Assembly (NCBI GenBank): GCA_946807835.1
Contig: OX327710.1
Span: forward strand, 16,542,501 to 16,606,500
DNA from: Ailanthus altissimus
Lineage: Eukaryota; Streptophyta; Magnoliopsida; Sapindales; Simaroubaceae
Direction: 5' to 3'
DNA: 64,000 nucleotides
The position numbers and the translations under genes were made by a program. Positions 22,633 to 33,961 of the stretch are shown here, piece by piece. How positions within the stretch are numbered: the stretch's first letter is position 1; each line of letters opens with the position of its first letter. The notes under the pieces were generated by a model that was not told the DNA's origin, did no database searches, and was given only the letters and a program-made list of their open reading frames with translations.

Positions 22633-23546
22633 CGTTGCGGATATCAAGTTATGCTCTTCAGTTTGACACATTTATGGTATTGACTAAGCCACTGCCGTGA
22701 TACCCCTTTTATTCTATGAGCAGCAAAAAATCATAACTCATACCATAAATAAGAACATATAAGATCACACACCAATAAATATAAAGAAAACAAACCAATC
22801 AACAAGACACAAGATATACGTGATTCGGCTCAAAATTACCTACATCCACGGAGGATCTATGATCCAGCTTCTTATTATTGATATAGATCACTAAGTATCT
22901 TCTTACATCATCAATGATCCCACAAGACCTGTTAGTATTTCTCATAGAGACCTCTAAATATCTACTCTTGATCATCATAACTCCCTAAGACCTCTTAGTA
23001 TCTCCTAATAAGAGAATTTTACAAGGAATATAAGAATAACTCGAGCATCTAAGCCAAAAGGATCTATGGTATTTCTTTTGTTCACTTAAGAACCAAAAGA
23101 AAACACTCCCCAAAGATTACACCCTAGTGCACCACGCACTTAGTGCCTACCTAACTCCTCAATTCTCTCTTATAGTTATATCTTGAAACCTTAAATGCTT
23201 GATCTGAAATAAAGGGTTTACAAGTGTTTATATATGGTGTATTTTGTGCCTACTAACTTTGTTTCTTATTGGAGTAAGAGTCCATTTATTTTAGAAGTCC
23301 AAAACTCCCTAAAACTCGAAATTTTGATAAAAAACGGCTTTCTAACACTTCTGGCGCCGCGACACTGGCCATTTCGCCCCCATTGTCGCGGCACTGGGCT
23401 TCTGTTTTACTTTCTCTTTTATGTCCCATATATTATAAACTTCTCCATACGTGTTTCACATGTTTTAAATTTTTTGTGATTCTCTATTTTAGTATTCATC
23501 TCAATTTTTATTCAATTAAAATTATTAAATCACCAATTTTTTAACG
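22633..23546 (-). mobile_element. Solo copia LTR (914 bp), GTGAT target-site duplication
   Basis: GTGAT at 22628-22632 and at 23547-23551 flank the block exactly. On the minus strand it runs from a decayed TGTTA start (now CGTTA) to a decayed GCAACA end (GCAACG). It is colinear with the LTRs of the 35698-38837 element, including the GGATCC...GTAGGTAATTTTG...CCGAATCACG phrase and the TATA region. It carries GC-rich words (GGCGCCGCGACACTGG). No internal region is present. Confidence 0.85.
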
Positions 23547-23551
23547 GTGAT

Positions 23552-24224
23552 ATTTGATAACAAATTAACTAATATATGGTAGACCTTAATTAGTGCCACA
23601 TTAATTAGAGTACAAAATTTGAATACAACTTATGTAGACATAACAATACTCATTAGAAAATTTTGTTTGAGTTTATTAAGACGGTTGGACTTACCCTTCA
23701 AAAGAAAGAAAAGAGAAAGATTACATAATTGGATATTATATTTTCTCTTGCCTACTACTTCATAGGGTATCTATTATCTAGAGGGTTTTAATTCTCGCGT
23801 ACCCTAGTGAAAATATATTCTCACTTTACTAATTAAATAATTGAAGAAAAACCATTCTACTAATTAATTAATTGAAGAAAAGAGAAGAAATTTCTTTTTC
23901 TTTTTCCTTTTTTCTTATTTTTTCAGAGTTGACATTAACAGTCAATGATCGATGGTAATTTATCATCATTAATGGCTTTGTTAGGTGCTGTAATTAAGTT
24001 TAGTATTAGTAAGAGTGGTAGAGTCTCTTATCGAAGTACAAGAAATTACAACTTGTGAATTCATGACATGAACCTCCTAACAAAATGCAACTAATTAGAA
24101 GTACTTTTAACTATATGGATTCACCCAGATAAGGAGGTAAACGAAACTACGATGATCCCGAATTAGTTTAATCATAGTTAACAGAGATTAAAATCGCTAC
24201 TCTGTCATGTTAAATTTAAATCTT
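23552..24224. other. Intergenic
   Basis: AT-rich sequence with no recognisable gene or repeat structure. Confidence 0.4.
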
Positions 24225-24694
24225 GAGAGCTTTTTATATATATATATATATATATAGGGTAAAATTTATGGCACCTTTTTTTTAAATAATTTTTTTATAC
24301 AAAATTTTAGTCATAGATCACTTTTTATTTAATGGTCAAATTAAAACTGAGGTATAATTTTTATATTTTTAACCATTAATGAACACCACCAAAGTAATAA
24401 TAATATTATATTTTCTTTCATTTTTATTTTTCTTTCTTATCTCATCCAACTCATTTTTCTCTCCTATATTAATGTTTTACTCTATTGGACAACCATTAAT
24501 CGAGAAGCAATGGGAACGAAGGAACCCGTGAATACAGAAGATTCTATTTAAAATTCATTTTAATGGACAAAATTTATATTTAGTTGATTTTAATAACTTT
24601 ATAGATTATCTATTATTAATTTTTAAATATATTTGAATTTTTTTTAAAAAAGTAAGAACAAGAAGATTAAAGAGAATTAGAATTTGTTTTTTAA

Positions 24695-24915
24695 AAAAAT
24701 TCTTAACTAGCTTCATTTTTCAATTCTAATTCTTTCTAATATTCTAATTTTTTTTTAAAATCTAAGTTTTACTTCTGCATATTTAAAATCTATAAGTTCA
24801 AATATTTTTTAAAAAAATGAGTCATATATAATCTATAAAATTTATTAATTTAAAAGAAGTGAAGTTATTAAAATTAATTAAATATAATATTTATGCACAA
24901 TAAAAAATAATATAT
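24695..24915 (+). repeat. Direct repeat, left copy, inside the DNA element
   Basis: Shares CTAACTAGCTTCATTTTTCA and following ~200 bp with 25690-25950 in the same orientation. Both end in an AAATTAATTAAATATRATATTTRTRCACAATAAA-like stretch. Confidence 0.75.
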
Positions 24916-25560
24916 TTTTTAATTCTACTAAATAATTGAGCTGTGATTCAAATAAAATAAAATTTTATGATGTAAAATGTTGTCTTTTTTAAAAATCTAT
25001 CTCTATTTCAACTTCTCTTTCTCCAAATAAAATTTTCCAAATCTTTTAAGTGAAGAGAGCCCCGCAATACTATTTCCATGTTACCTCCATCTCAAATATA
25101 TATATCACGCACATTTGAAAAGAAAAAATAAATAAATAGAAAAGACTTTCTTGGTCTATATAAAAATTTCTTCAGCAAACGACATCAAGAACTAAACTTT
25201 TGCGGGAGAATTTGTCCCCAGTATGTCCATAAAAGAGCTGCAATCATCAAAACTGAACGCCAGAAAAAACAGAACCAATCCATTTTAATAACAACAATCC
25301 AAGAAAAAGAAAAGAGTAAAACTGAAGCAATTCACATATATAATAAACAATCAGCCAACTCTCCAAATTGGTATATATCTTTTTATATATATAAAAAGAA
25401 ATCAAACACCATAACGCAAAAAAAATTCAAAAATCAGAACCCAGATTTTTTTTTATGATAAACATTCACATATAAAAACAAACAAACAAACAAATATATA
25501 AATAAAAAAATTGAATCAGTGATGAAATTAGATAGATAGATAGATAGATTCATGGGGAAA

Positions 25561-25638
25561 CTAACTGGGATCTTGAACAGAGGCTTTGACAGTGTAGCCA
25601 CGAGTGAGGAGAAGCTTGACAAGCCATGAAGCAATGCA
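25561..25638 (-). pseudogene. Captured exon fragment of an NAD(P)-dependent reductase (cinnamoyl-CoA reductase/DFR-like)
   Basis: On the minus strand the frame reads [19 protein letters not shown], then VQDPS and a stop. This is the first beta-alpha-beta of extended short-chain reductases of the cinnamoyl-CoA reductase/dihydroflavonol reductase group, just after the TGxxGxxG nucleotide loop. The match ends where family exon 1 normally ends, and the next bases (GTTAGT) look like its splice donor. The 5' part of the exon, with the glycine loop, is missing. So it appears to be an exon 1 remnant plus intron start inside the transposon-like element, non-functional as it stands. Confidence 0.55.
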
Positions 25639-25689
25639 TAAAAAATTTAGATGATTTTATTTCTCCAACTTCATCTTACAACCAAATAT

Positions 25690-25950
25690 TTATAAAAAAA
25701 ATCCTAACTAGCTTCATTTTTCAATTCTAATTCTTTCTAATATTCTAATTTATTCTTAATTTATTTTTTTATAAAAATAGTCTAAATTTTACTTATGCAT
25801 GATTAAAATTTATAAGTTCAATTTTTTTTTATAAAACAATTGAGAATAATTTAAAAACAAAATGAGTCATATATAATCAATAAAATTTATAAATATAAAA
25901 GAAGTAAAATTATTGAAATTAATTAAATATGATATTTGTACACAATAAAT
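25690..25950 (+). repeat. Direct repeat, right copy, inside the DNA element
   Basis: Partner of 24695-24915. Contains the same CTAACTAGCTTCATTTTTCA word, then diverges by indels. Confidence 0.75.
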
Positions 25951-26208
25951 GAGTAAAACATTAATATGAGAGAGAAAAATGAGCTAGGTGAGATAAGAAA
26001 GAGAAATAAAAGATGAGAGAGAAGATATATAATTATAGTTATGGTAGGGTTTATTAGTAGTTAAATAATTTTTAAAAATATAATAATTACGTCTCAATTT
26101 TAATCTTGACCATTGAATGAAAAATGACCTAACAATTAAAAACTTATATAAAAAATTGTGTAAAAAAAGAGATGTCATCGATCCTGCCTCTTTTATATAT
26201 AGAGCCCT

Positions 26209-26330
26209 TGAAGGCATAACCTGATGGCAGGGCTTACGTTTCCCATGTCAAGCTGCCAAAGTTCGATCATTGAACCCTTTGTGTCTCAGCTCTCCCTCCC
26301 CCTTTACCTTTTAAGAAAAAGAGTAAAAGA
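26209..26330 (+). mobile_element. Possible tRNA-derived SINE head
   Basis: GGCATAACCTGATGGCAGGG resembles a pol III A box. It is followed after a TTCCCATGTCAAG phrase by AAGTTCGATCATTGAACCC, which resembles a B box. A pyrimidine-rich body and A-rich tail follow. The order and spacing fit plant SINEs. There is no second copy in the window to confirm it. Confidence 0.4.
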
Positions 26331-26480
26331 TTTAGTAGGTTACATAACTCATCATATGATAAGTAACACTGCTATATGTCACTGTCTTATAAATTCGTAA
26401 TTTTTTATAATTTTTGTATAATTTATAATGTACTGCAGATTTTTATCATGTACATAGGAGTTCATCACATGGTGAGCTAC

Positions 26481-26483
<3 letters not shown>

Positions 26484-26514
<31 letters not shown>
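26484..26514. repeat. (TA)n microsatellite
   Basis: Uninterrupted TA dinucleotides at the edge of the following retroelement. Confidence 0.9.
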
Positions 26515-26518
<4 letters not shown>

Positions 26519-27220
26519 ATGTATCTTTTTGGAAAAAATAGCCTAAACTCTCCAATTTGATACTATTTAGGTATTAACTTCAGCAACAACACTAATATCC
26601 ACTTGTTGGAATTTTTGCGCACCCTAATATTTTTATGGTTAGTATTTAGCACTTTAAAATTCTAATTATATGTGAAAGACTTTGCTCATAAGTAAATAAA
26701 ATTAGAAATGATAAATATAGTAATAGAGATAACAATCAATCGCATAAGGCACAGAATATAAGTGGGTCGACAACAAGTGCCTACGTTTATAGTGGATTAC
26801 AAGATCCTAACTTTTTTAATTACGAGTTTACAATGAACTCAAGATCACAAAGATCTTAAAACAAGAGACTCTTAGGAAAAACAATAATAAACAGACTCTC
26901 ATAAATGATCTATCAATGTTCCTTTGTGCACTCAGCACTCAAGCACTCCCATGACACTCTTCCGTTAACTCAGTGTCCTAGAACTGCCTCAACTCTTTAT
27001 TCTCTCTCTTATTAATGCATTGATACACATTTAATCTAATAGGTTTATAAGGGTTTTGTATAGGCTGTAATTCATCCATAAAAATTATTTTTTTTCTTGT
27101 TGGAATAGGAGTTCATGTAAAAGAAAAGTCTAAAAATTGACTCAAACACTCATAATATCTAAAATCCCCGACTTTTCTAAAAGTGGGCACCGCAGCGCCT
27201 GTGTGATCTCAATGTGGTGT

Positions 27221-28568
27221 TAATGTGTGCTTTAATAGCCTAGCGCAAGTGCACACTATCGTATCAAGTAATATAGGATTTTAAGTCCAGATATCGATCC
27301 CACGGGGACTATGCGATCTAATTCTATAAATCAAGTACTAAAATTGTATCTACTTAACTTTTATTCAGAAAATCACAATCTGAAGTTTATTTAACTAATC
27401 TACTCTATCAATTAAACTGAACAAAAGTAAATAATAGAATTTACAAATAAAGATAATTTAGGATTTTGACTCGTCCCCTAATATTTCATTGGACTCATTA
27501 ACTACTTAGTTAATCCCTTAATACCAATTGATTGGCTTAGACACTAATCTCATCACAAGCCTCTGTCGATGGTCAAGTGACTATATCATGCATTCTACCA
27601 ATCTCCTATATATCTATGGTAATCAAATTAGAATGTAATTCATTAAGATCAAGTCTAAATTATACCATACATGCCACTTAAGTATATATTTATCCTATAT
27701 GGAACTTATAGTTCCTATGATCATGTATCAAACTATCCTAGGCTAAACACATGAATTCCTCCGTCGAGTTCATCATGGTTCCTCAATCATTCAAAATATT
27801 GATCATGTATAATGAAAGCATTAAATGCAAGATAGAATGAATCAATTGAATGTATCAAGTTCATAAAATAAAAATTAACACAATCCAAATCCATACTAGG
27901 TTCACATAGTCTAACTCTAGATAAACAACTTAGCCCATCACAAAACCAAAAGTATCTAACCAATTCATAAAGATCAATAAGAACAAGAGTATAATGATAA
28001 AGAAAGAGATGAAAAACTAATCAAAGTGACTCCTTGATGTGCTTCTCGCTCAATCTTGACTTGAAGCTTAAATTTTGATCTTGATTCTTCAATCTTTGGC
28101 TTTGATATTTGATTTTATGTTGTGAATTCTTTCTCTAAATTTTTGTCTCTTTTCTTCTCCTCTTCTTTTTTAATTAGGTTTTTTGGCATTCTATTTATAG
28201 GTTTTTTTTTCTTCAAATTAGGATTAAACATCAAATAGAAGTCAAAAGTATTGTTCACAAGTACGGTAGCAAAGTACTGTTCACGCATCACCTACGCCGT
28301 CGCACTGACTCTTGGGTACTGAGACACTGTTTTGGGCACCACGGCGATGAGTACTGTAGCATATCACTGTGGCAAATCATTGTAGCAGGTACTGTAGCAA
28401 TTTGATATTTTTGGCTTATTTTTATTAGAGTTTTGACCCTATTTGCTCCATTGACTCCAAACCTTCAAAAATAATAATAAAATACATCAAAAGCCAAATA
28501 ATCTTACTTTCTACGAACAAATATTAAGTTTGAAAGATGGAAATATTAGATTTAATGAACCCTTATCA
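27221..28568 (-). mobile_element. Solo LTR of a Ty3/gypsy element (1348 bp) nested in the copia-type 3' LTR
   Basis: On the minus strand it starts TGATAAGGG (28568), the same start as the gag-bearing LTRs at 50898 (TGATAAGGGC). Near its end it has the conserved ...ATACGATAGTGTGCACTTG... phrase seen at 52276-52300. Flanks are GGTGT (27216-27220) and GGTGC (28569-28573), a one-mismatch target-site duplication. Its TGAT/ATCA termini are complementary apart from one change. A TATA box (minus strand, 28191-28199) and an ACTGTAGCA word array just upstream of it are visible. No internal sequence remains. Confidence 0.8.
28258..28402 (-). repeat. ACTGTAGCA word array in the nested gypsy LTR
   Basis: Written on the plus strand, TACTGTAGCA and close variants (ACGGTAGCA, ACTGTGGCA, ATTGTAGCA) recur about six times. 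GC-rich CGCCGTCGC and CACCACGGCG words lie between them. The array lies upstream of the minus-strand TATA box. The same word is arrayed at 32939-33058. Confidence 0.7.
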
Positions 28569-29900
28569 GGTGCTACGATGCTGGGTGTTCTATCTTCGGC
28601 GCCGTAGTGCTCGTACTTAGAGATTGTCTTCTTTTGCACCATTTCACTCCTCTTCACTTCTGGCTCTCCGTTTTTATCACTTTTCATATGTTGAAGTCAT
28701 ATTTTGCCTTGTGTTAACTCTTCATTGGTCTCCAACTTAAAATCATACTCATATATAATTTTGAACCACCAAATTCTAACAAACCCCTTATTGATTCAAG
28801 ATCTTTTCAAGAAGCTTTCTAGAAACTATAACTCATTAACCAACATTCAATTACTCTAGCGTTGTTTCTAATTAAGTCTATATCTGACTTAACTCCTCTA
28901 AGGCTCGTGACTTTGATGTTCAAAGATATGAATGCATCTTATCTTGGGTAGCCTTCGTAATGTGATCTCTAATGTCACCCTTGACACGTCATAATAACTT
29001 TGTGGCTAAATCTTACCCCTGCCAATAACCCTTTACCATACATTCTCTTTCAATCCTTATCACTCTAATAAGATAATCTCCAATGTTGCATATTGGTATG
29101 CATCATCTTAACAATTCAGTTGAAACCTCACAACATTTTTATCAAGCACATAACCACTACTGTACTTCTCACCCACAGACCCTTTAAACACTTTTTAGTA
29201 TTCCTTCTAAAAAAGCTACCAAGAATTCTACAACTTTAAGTCATATTCACTGACTAATTGTAGCAACTCCACCTATTGATACCTTTCTTTGCTTACTCTT
29301 TAATTTGTATTCTCAACCTTTTCATTACAGTCACAACTCTACTGCATTACTATGCTATTGATTTTTCTCCAATTCTTTTGTCTTTATACTTATGAATCAC
29401 CATAATTGAATAATCTTTGCTCTATAATCTAGCTTTATAACATATGTCCTATAATCTGGCTCTGTAAGTTATGCTCTACAATTTGGCTCTGCAACCTATG
29501 CTTTTGCAATCTAGACCTGAACAAGCTTTGATACCAATTGTTAGGGAAATCAGCTTAGGCTCTTCAATTTGATACCATTTAAATATCAACCTTAGCCATA
29601 GTACTAACACCACTTGTTGAGATTTTTACTCACCTTAATATTTCCATAGTTAGTATTTAATATCTTAAGAACCTGAGCACATGTAGAAAACTTTAACCAT
29701 AAGTAAGATAAATACAACAATAGAGATAACAATCAATCACATAAGACATATAGAATATACGTGGTTCAACAACAAATGCCTACATCTATAGTAGATCACA
29801 GGATCCTAACTTCTTTTATTATTAATAAACAAAGAACTCAATATCACAAAGATCTTAAAACAAGAGACTCTAAAAAAATACAACAATAAACGAGCTCTCA

Positions 29901-31080
29901 TAATTCAAAATTTGAAAAAAAAAATTATATATAAAGAAATAACGATACATAAATAAAACCCTGAATCTAGTCATCTCAAACATTCTACACAAAAAACTCT
30001 TCACAAAATCATTGTAGCAGTAGCCAACAGCCATAAAAGCTAGCATCAATCTACATAACAATAACCCAAGACCATCATCAGTAGTAGCTACTAACAGCCA
30101 CCATCAGTAGCAATAGTAGCAATCGTAATCTAAAACTACCATAATTGCAACAAAAAACTACTACAGCAGTAGCCACCGTCATTAGAAGTTAACTAATCAT
30201 GATTAAAGTTACATTGATCTAGTTGATCATAAGTAAAGCGATATAGATCCAACCGATCAATGAATTTTATTTTTTTAATTATGTTTAGATGAATATTAGT
30301 ATTAAAATAGATTGAAGATTTTATATTTGTTGTATTTTTTAATTTTGTTTATCATGATATAAACATGTCTATTTATGTTAAAGGAATCGTATATTTTTAA
30401 TAATTGTGTAAATGTAGAGAACAGTTTTAATAATTGTGAAAATGAATTAATCGAATCTATTTATATAAATGAATATATCGTGTCGTGTAATTCATTTATA
30501 AGTTAATCAAATTTGTGTTTGGGTGCCTCATTTATTTACTTAAATGAATCATATTCAAATTAGGTAAAAATTTATTAATACTCATTATTGAAATGACAAG
30601 AATATGATTTATTTAAATGAATTGTCACCTCTATCACTTAGCCCCTGCCACTCAGAACTCACTGTAGTCTTAATGCCATTAGAATTACGTTAGTCAGAGA
30701 CTAAAATTGTTTAAATGTGCTGCACAAAATTTCTTTTGTTGCCTTTGATTATGGCTATTATCTTGCGCGTCAGCCTTTATTGTCGACACCAAAACACTTC
30801 TTGTGACTTAATTTGTCCATCCACAATGCTCTTTGTTTGATCGACTTACCAATTCTCCAAAAGGTTATTTTTGCAAGTAATTCAAAATTTTGACATTAAT
30901 TTTTTTTATAAATTTTTTTAAGGTCATTTTATAATTTTTCAAAATTTTGGGGTTAGATTATAGTTTTATAAAATTATAGGTCTAAATTATAATTTTCTAA
31001 AAGTTTAGGGATTGAGTTGTAATTATCAAATTTAGTCATTCTCCTATTATTTTGCTTTCTCTATTTTTTTACAACTTATG
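29901..31080. other. Intergenic, AT-rich
   Basis: No gene recognised. 30050-30200 has repeated CAGTAGC/CCACCATC words suggestive of a decayed simple repeat. Confidence 0.4.
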
Positions 31081-31089
31081 CTCTATTAC

Positions 31090-31480
31090 TATGGATAAGT
31101 CTAATGTATCTTAACTTATTCATATTATTCTCGATGGATATACTATATCTTATAGGTACAAACTATGTGTAGTAATCTTAAAGTAGAAAACTTTGGCATT
31201 ATTTGATTGGTGATATTACTCAACCCCAAAAGAAAGCTACTCAGAGTACGGAAGCCATTATTGTCTGACTAGAAGATTTGGATAACAAAAATCACAAGAT
31301 TATTACATAGTTTTATAATAACTTTACATCATCCATCAGTTTCACTATGGCAAATTTGACACTACTAAATCACTTTAGAAATTTCTTAGACATTGCTAAA
31401 CCACTACCAATTTCTCTCATCAATATTAGTTGTGCAATTTACATTAAATTGCACATTTCTAATCATATTGCTTAGATTAG
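31090..31480 (+). pseudogene. Degenerate copia gag relic
   Basis: A frame beginning near 31100 reads ILDGYTISYRYKLCVVILK and continues, with stops, into stretches resembling the copia gag (LDGxNYxxW...FLKGKKLW...; later FxTAKEVWDFL-like). Several in-frame stops. Recognition is by general pattern only. Confidence 0.35.
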
Positions 31481-32279
31481 TGTAAGTTCTTCTTCTAACT
31501 TAGCAAGTGATTTTTAGTCTTTACTCTGTACGTTGTTCTCTCACTCTAGAATCCTTTCATTTTTGCTTCCTCTATTTGTTGAAGTGAGTGTGTGATGTAC
31601 AAGTGTATATGCAATTTTAAAATTTTACAACACGTAGCAGAAGCATATTAACAAAATACACTTAATTAATATAATTAAGCACATATATAACATATATGTA
31701 TATGTATAACTAATATACAAAATTGTAAATAATGAACACTTAACTAATGAAGATAGCTTTACAAATCTTCCAATTTCTAATTGTAGAGCTTACCTTGATG
31801 TGCATTCTTGAACAATTATAGTACAAACGGTTCAGTGGAATTATAAAGTTAGAATAATAGCTTTAATTTAGAATTTTCAGCAATATATATTGTGTTCAAA
31901 CTCTTTGAACACAAATCTTTGTTTCCAAGAAAATAGAGATGGTGAATGTGTTCATACAAGTCTTGCATAATTTTGGAAACAATTTTTATAAAAAAATAAT
32001 TTTGAGCAACTCTTGTTCAAAAATAATTTTTCTTTCTCCATCTTTTTTGATTCATTTTAAGCCATCCATGAGAGAAGAAGAAAAGAATATTCGTATAATC
32101 CTTCCATCATTTTTATCCTGAAAGAGCAGATATATAGATCATCATCATCATTAAATATCTATTTGCTCAATCGTGAACGTATCTTCAGATTTATATTTTC
32201 AAAAATAATATTCACAAACACTTTTGCGATATTATTTACCTAGGAAAAATATTTTTCAAGGTTTATGTGTGTGGCCACA

Positions 32280-33605
32280 AGACTTTCTAAAATACATTCT
32301 TGGAGCATTATGATATACAACTCACTCCTATGAGCCGACAAATCTAATATCTATGCACACCAGACTCTATAAGCATTAGACCATACTCAACAACACCTAG
32401 TGGTCAGACCATGAAAGGTTTCTGACATGTGTAGAACCTAAGTATAATAGATCACTCACAAGCTCACCATGGCGCTCAGGTCAAAAGACCATGAATACTA
32501 CTCAACTTGAGAAGACCTTTCATTGACAGTTTTATAAGATGTCTATTGAAGGTCTTCATGAGTCTGTCAAGTACCCAGTCTTCACTGAATACATGTATCT
32601 TTATATGAGCTTCCACTGAGGTTATGGTTTGCTAAGACTAACTATTTGGACTATCCAAATATAGACATACACTGATTTATTTAAACGGATTTCACAAATA
32701 GACCTGCATTCGGTAAAATTAGATCAAAAACATGGTGTTTAAGAATATATTTGATTAATTACAAAAAAAAGATAATTGTGTTAGCTTTCTAAAAAATTTT
32801 ACAAAAGTGAATTTGAAGTTGTTTACAGAAAGTTATGGCCAAATCACTCAAGCATGCAGAAGTTGAATCAAAATGCAAAGTTTTAAAAGTTTCAGAAAGT
32901 GAACTAAAATGCAAAAAAAATCAAAACGTTGGCAGGATCACTGTAGTGGGCATACTGTAGCAACGGTCAAGTCATTGTATTAGTACTGTAGCAATGTTCA
33001 TGTCACTGTAGCAATACTATAGCAATGGTCAAGTCACTATAACAGTACTGTAGCAACGGCTAATTTTTTGGCTCCTTATAAATACCTTACTCATTTGAGG
33101 CTTTTTACAATTTGAAAAAGTATCATATATCAAATTGAGAGCCTATTTATTCTTACACCTTCATATTAACTCATCTGGAAGTATAAAATCTTTTATATTT
33201 ATTCTAATTCTTATATTGTGTTTAGTTAAGTGTTTGTAGGAAATACTTTGAGAGTAGAGTGATTACTCTTTTATTGTAAGGGTTCAATTGGTACCTTGAA
33301 AACTAATTCGTTGTAGCGGTTTCTTGATACCTTAGAAGTCAAGTGTATTGGTTTAAGACAAGCTAGTGAAATCCTGAACCCAAGTTTCTTGAGACGTGGA
33401 TATAGAGCGTGTGGAGTGCTGAACCACGTAAATATTCGGGTGTAAATTCTCTTGATCCCTCACTCTCTTTATTTTTCTATTTTAGTTATCATCTTATGCT
33501 TATCTATTGCAATTTATTTGTTGTTAAATTTGTTTATATTTTAAATAATAATATAAATTGTTCATATTAGTGCCTTAATTTTTAAATTACACTTCCCTCC
33601 CCCCC
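32280..33605 (+). mobile_element. LTR-like relic (possibly SIRE-type copia)
   Basis: The order is: AT-rich U3, ACTGTAGCA array (32939-33058), TATA box (TTATAAATA, ~33074-33082), then a leader containing AGTGTGGAGTGCTGAACCACGT near 33408 and a terminal CCCTCCCCCCC run at 33595-33605. Such phrases are typical of long copia LTRs and their PBS-side flanks. Boundaries and target-site duplication were not found. Lineage is a guess. Confidence 0.45.
32939..33058 (+). repeat. ACTGTAGCAAY word array (4 exact, 2-3 variant copies in 120 bp)
   Basis: CACTGTAGTGG, TACTGTAGCAAC, TACTGTAGCAAT, CACTGTAGCAAT, ACTATAGCAAT and TACTGTAGCAAC follow each other with GTCAAGTCA-type spacers. The array lies directly upstream of a TATA box. 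Confidence 0.8.
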
Positions 33606-33930
33606 TTCTTAAGTTGCCTATCTAGAATTTTCACTGATTTTAGAGTTATGTCTATTTATTATAATAATTAAAGTGTTATTCAGATATCTCACAATGATAT
33701 CTTTTATAAATGGATTAAGTACATTGAAACAAATTGTCACTTTATTCAATAATATGTTTCTCAAAGAATAGTACTATCTCTTTTAATGATTAACCGGCTA
33801 CTATCTTTTCCGAGTTTCTACTCTATGGTCATTTTCAAGATCTAGTCTTTAAACTTAAACTTATTTTTACTACATCTTGAGTTTGAGATGAAATATTAAT
33901 AATATATTATTATTAGTTAACTTATCTCTT

Positions 33931-33961
<31 letters not shown>

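Larger units (their letters stand above)
24225..26207. mobile_element. Non-autonomous DNA transposon-like element with long inverted ends and a captured gene fragment
   Basis: About 250 bp at the left (24225-24480) is the imperfect reverse complement of the right end (25955-26207). For example CTCATTTTTCTCTC-TATTAATGTTTTACTC is read inward from both sides, as are TTTCTTTCTTATCTCA and CAATGGTCAA-like blocks. Just inside lie two direct repeats (about 24695-24915 and 25690-25950). The core contains a reductase exon fragment. Long inverted ends around captured host sequence suggest a Pack-MULE-like element. Exact termini and target-site duplication were not resolved, partly because an (AT)n run sits at the left end. 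Confidence 0.5.
26526..29900 (-). mobile_element. Short non-autonomous copia-type retroelement, minus strand, nested
   Basis: On the minus strand: truncated 5' LTR (29900-29539), then the PBS (reverse complement of GCTTTGATACCA at 29525-29536, matching tRNA-iMet). Next is a ~0.75 kb non-coding interior (29524-28793), polypurine tract AATAAGGGG (28792-28784), and a 3' LTR from 28781 to ~26526. The 3' LTR is interrupted by the solo LTR 27221-28568. The two LTRs align at their PBS-side ends (compare 29539-29895 with 26526-26895). It has no gag or pol. Confidence 0.7.
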
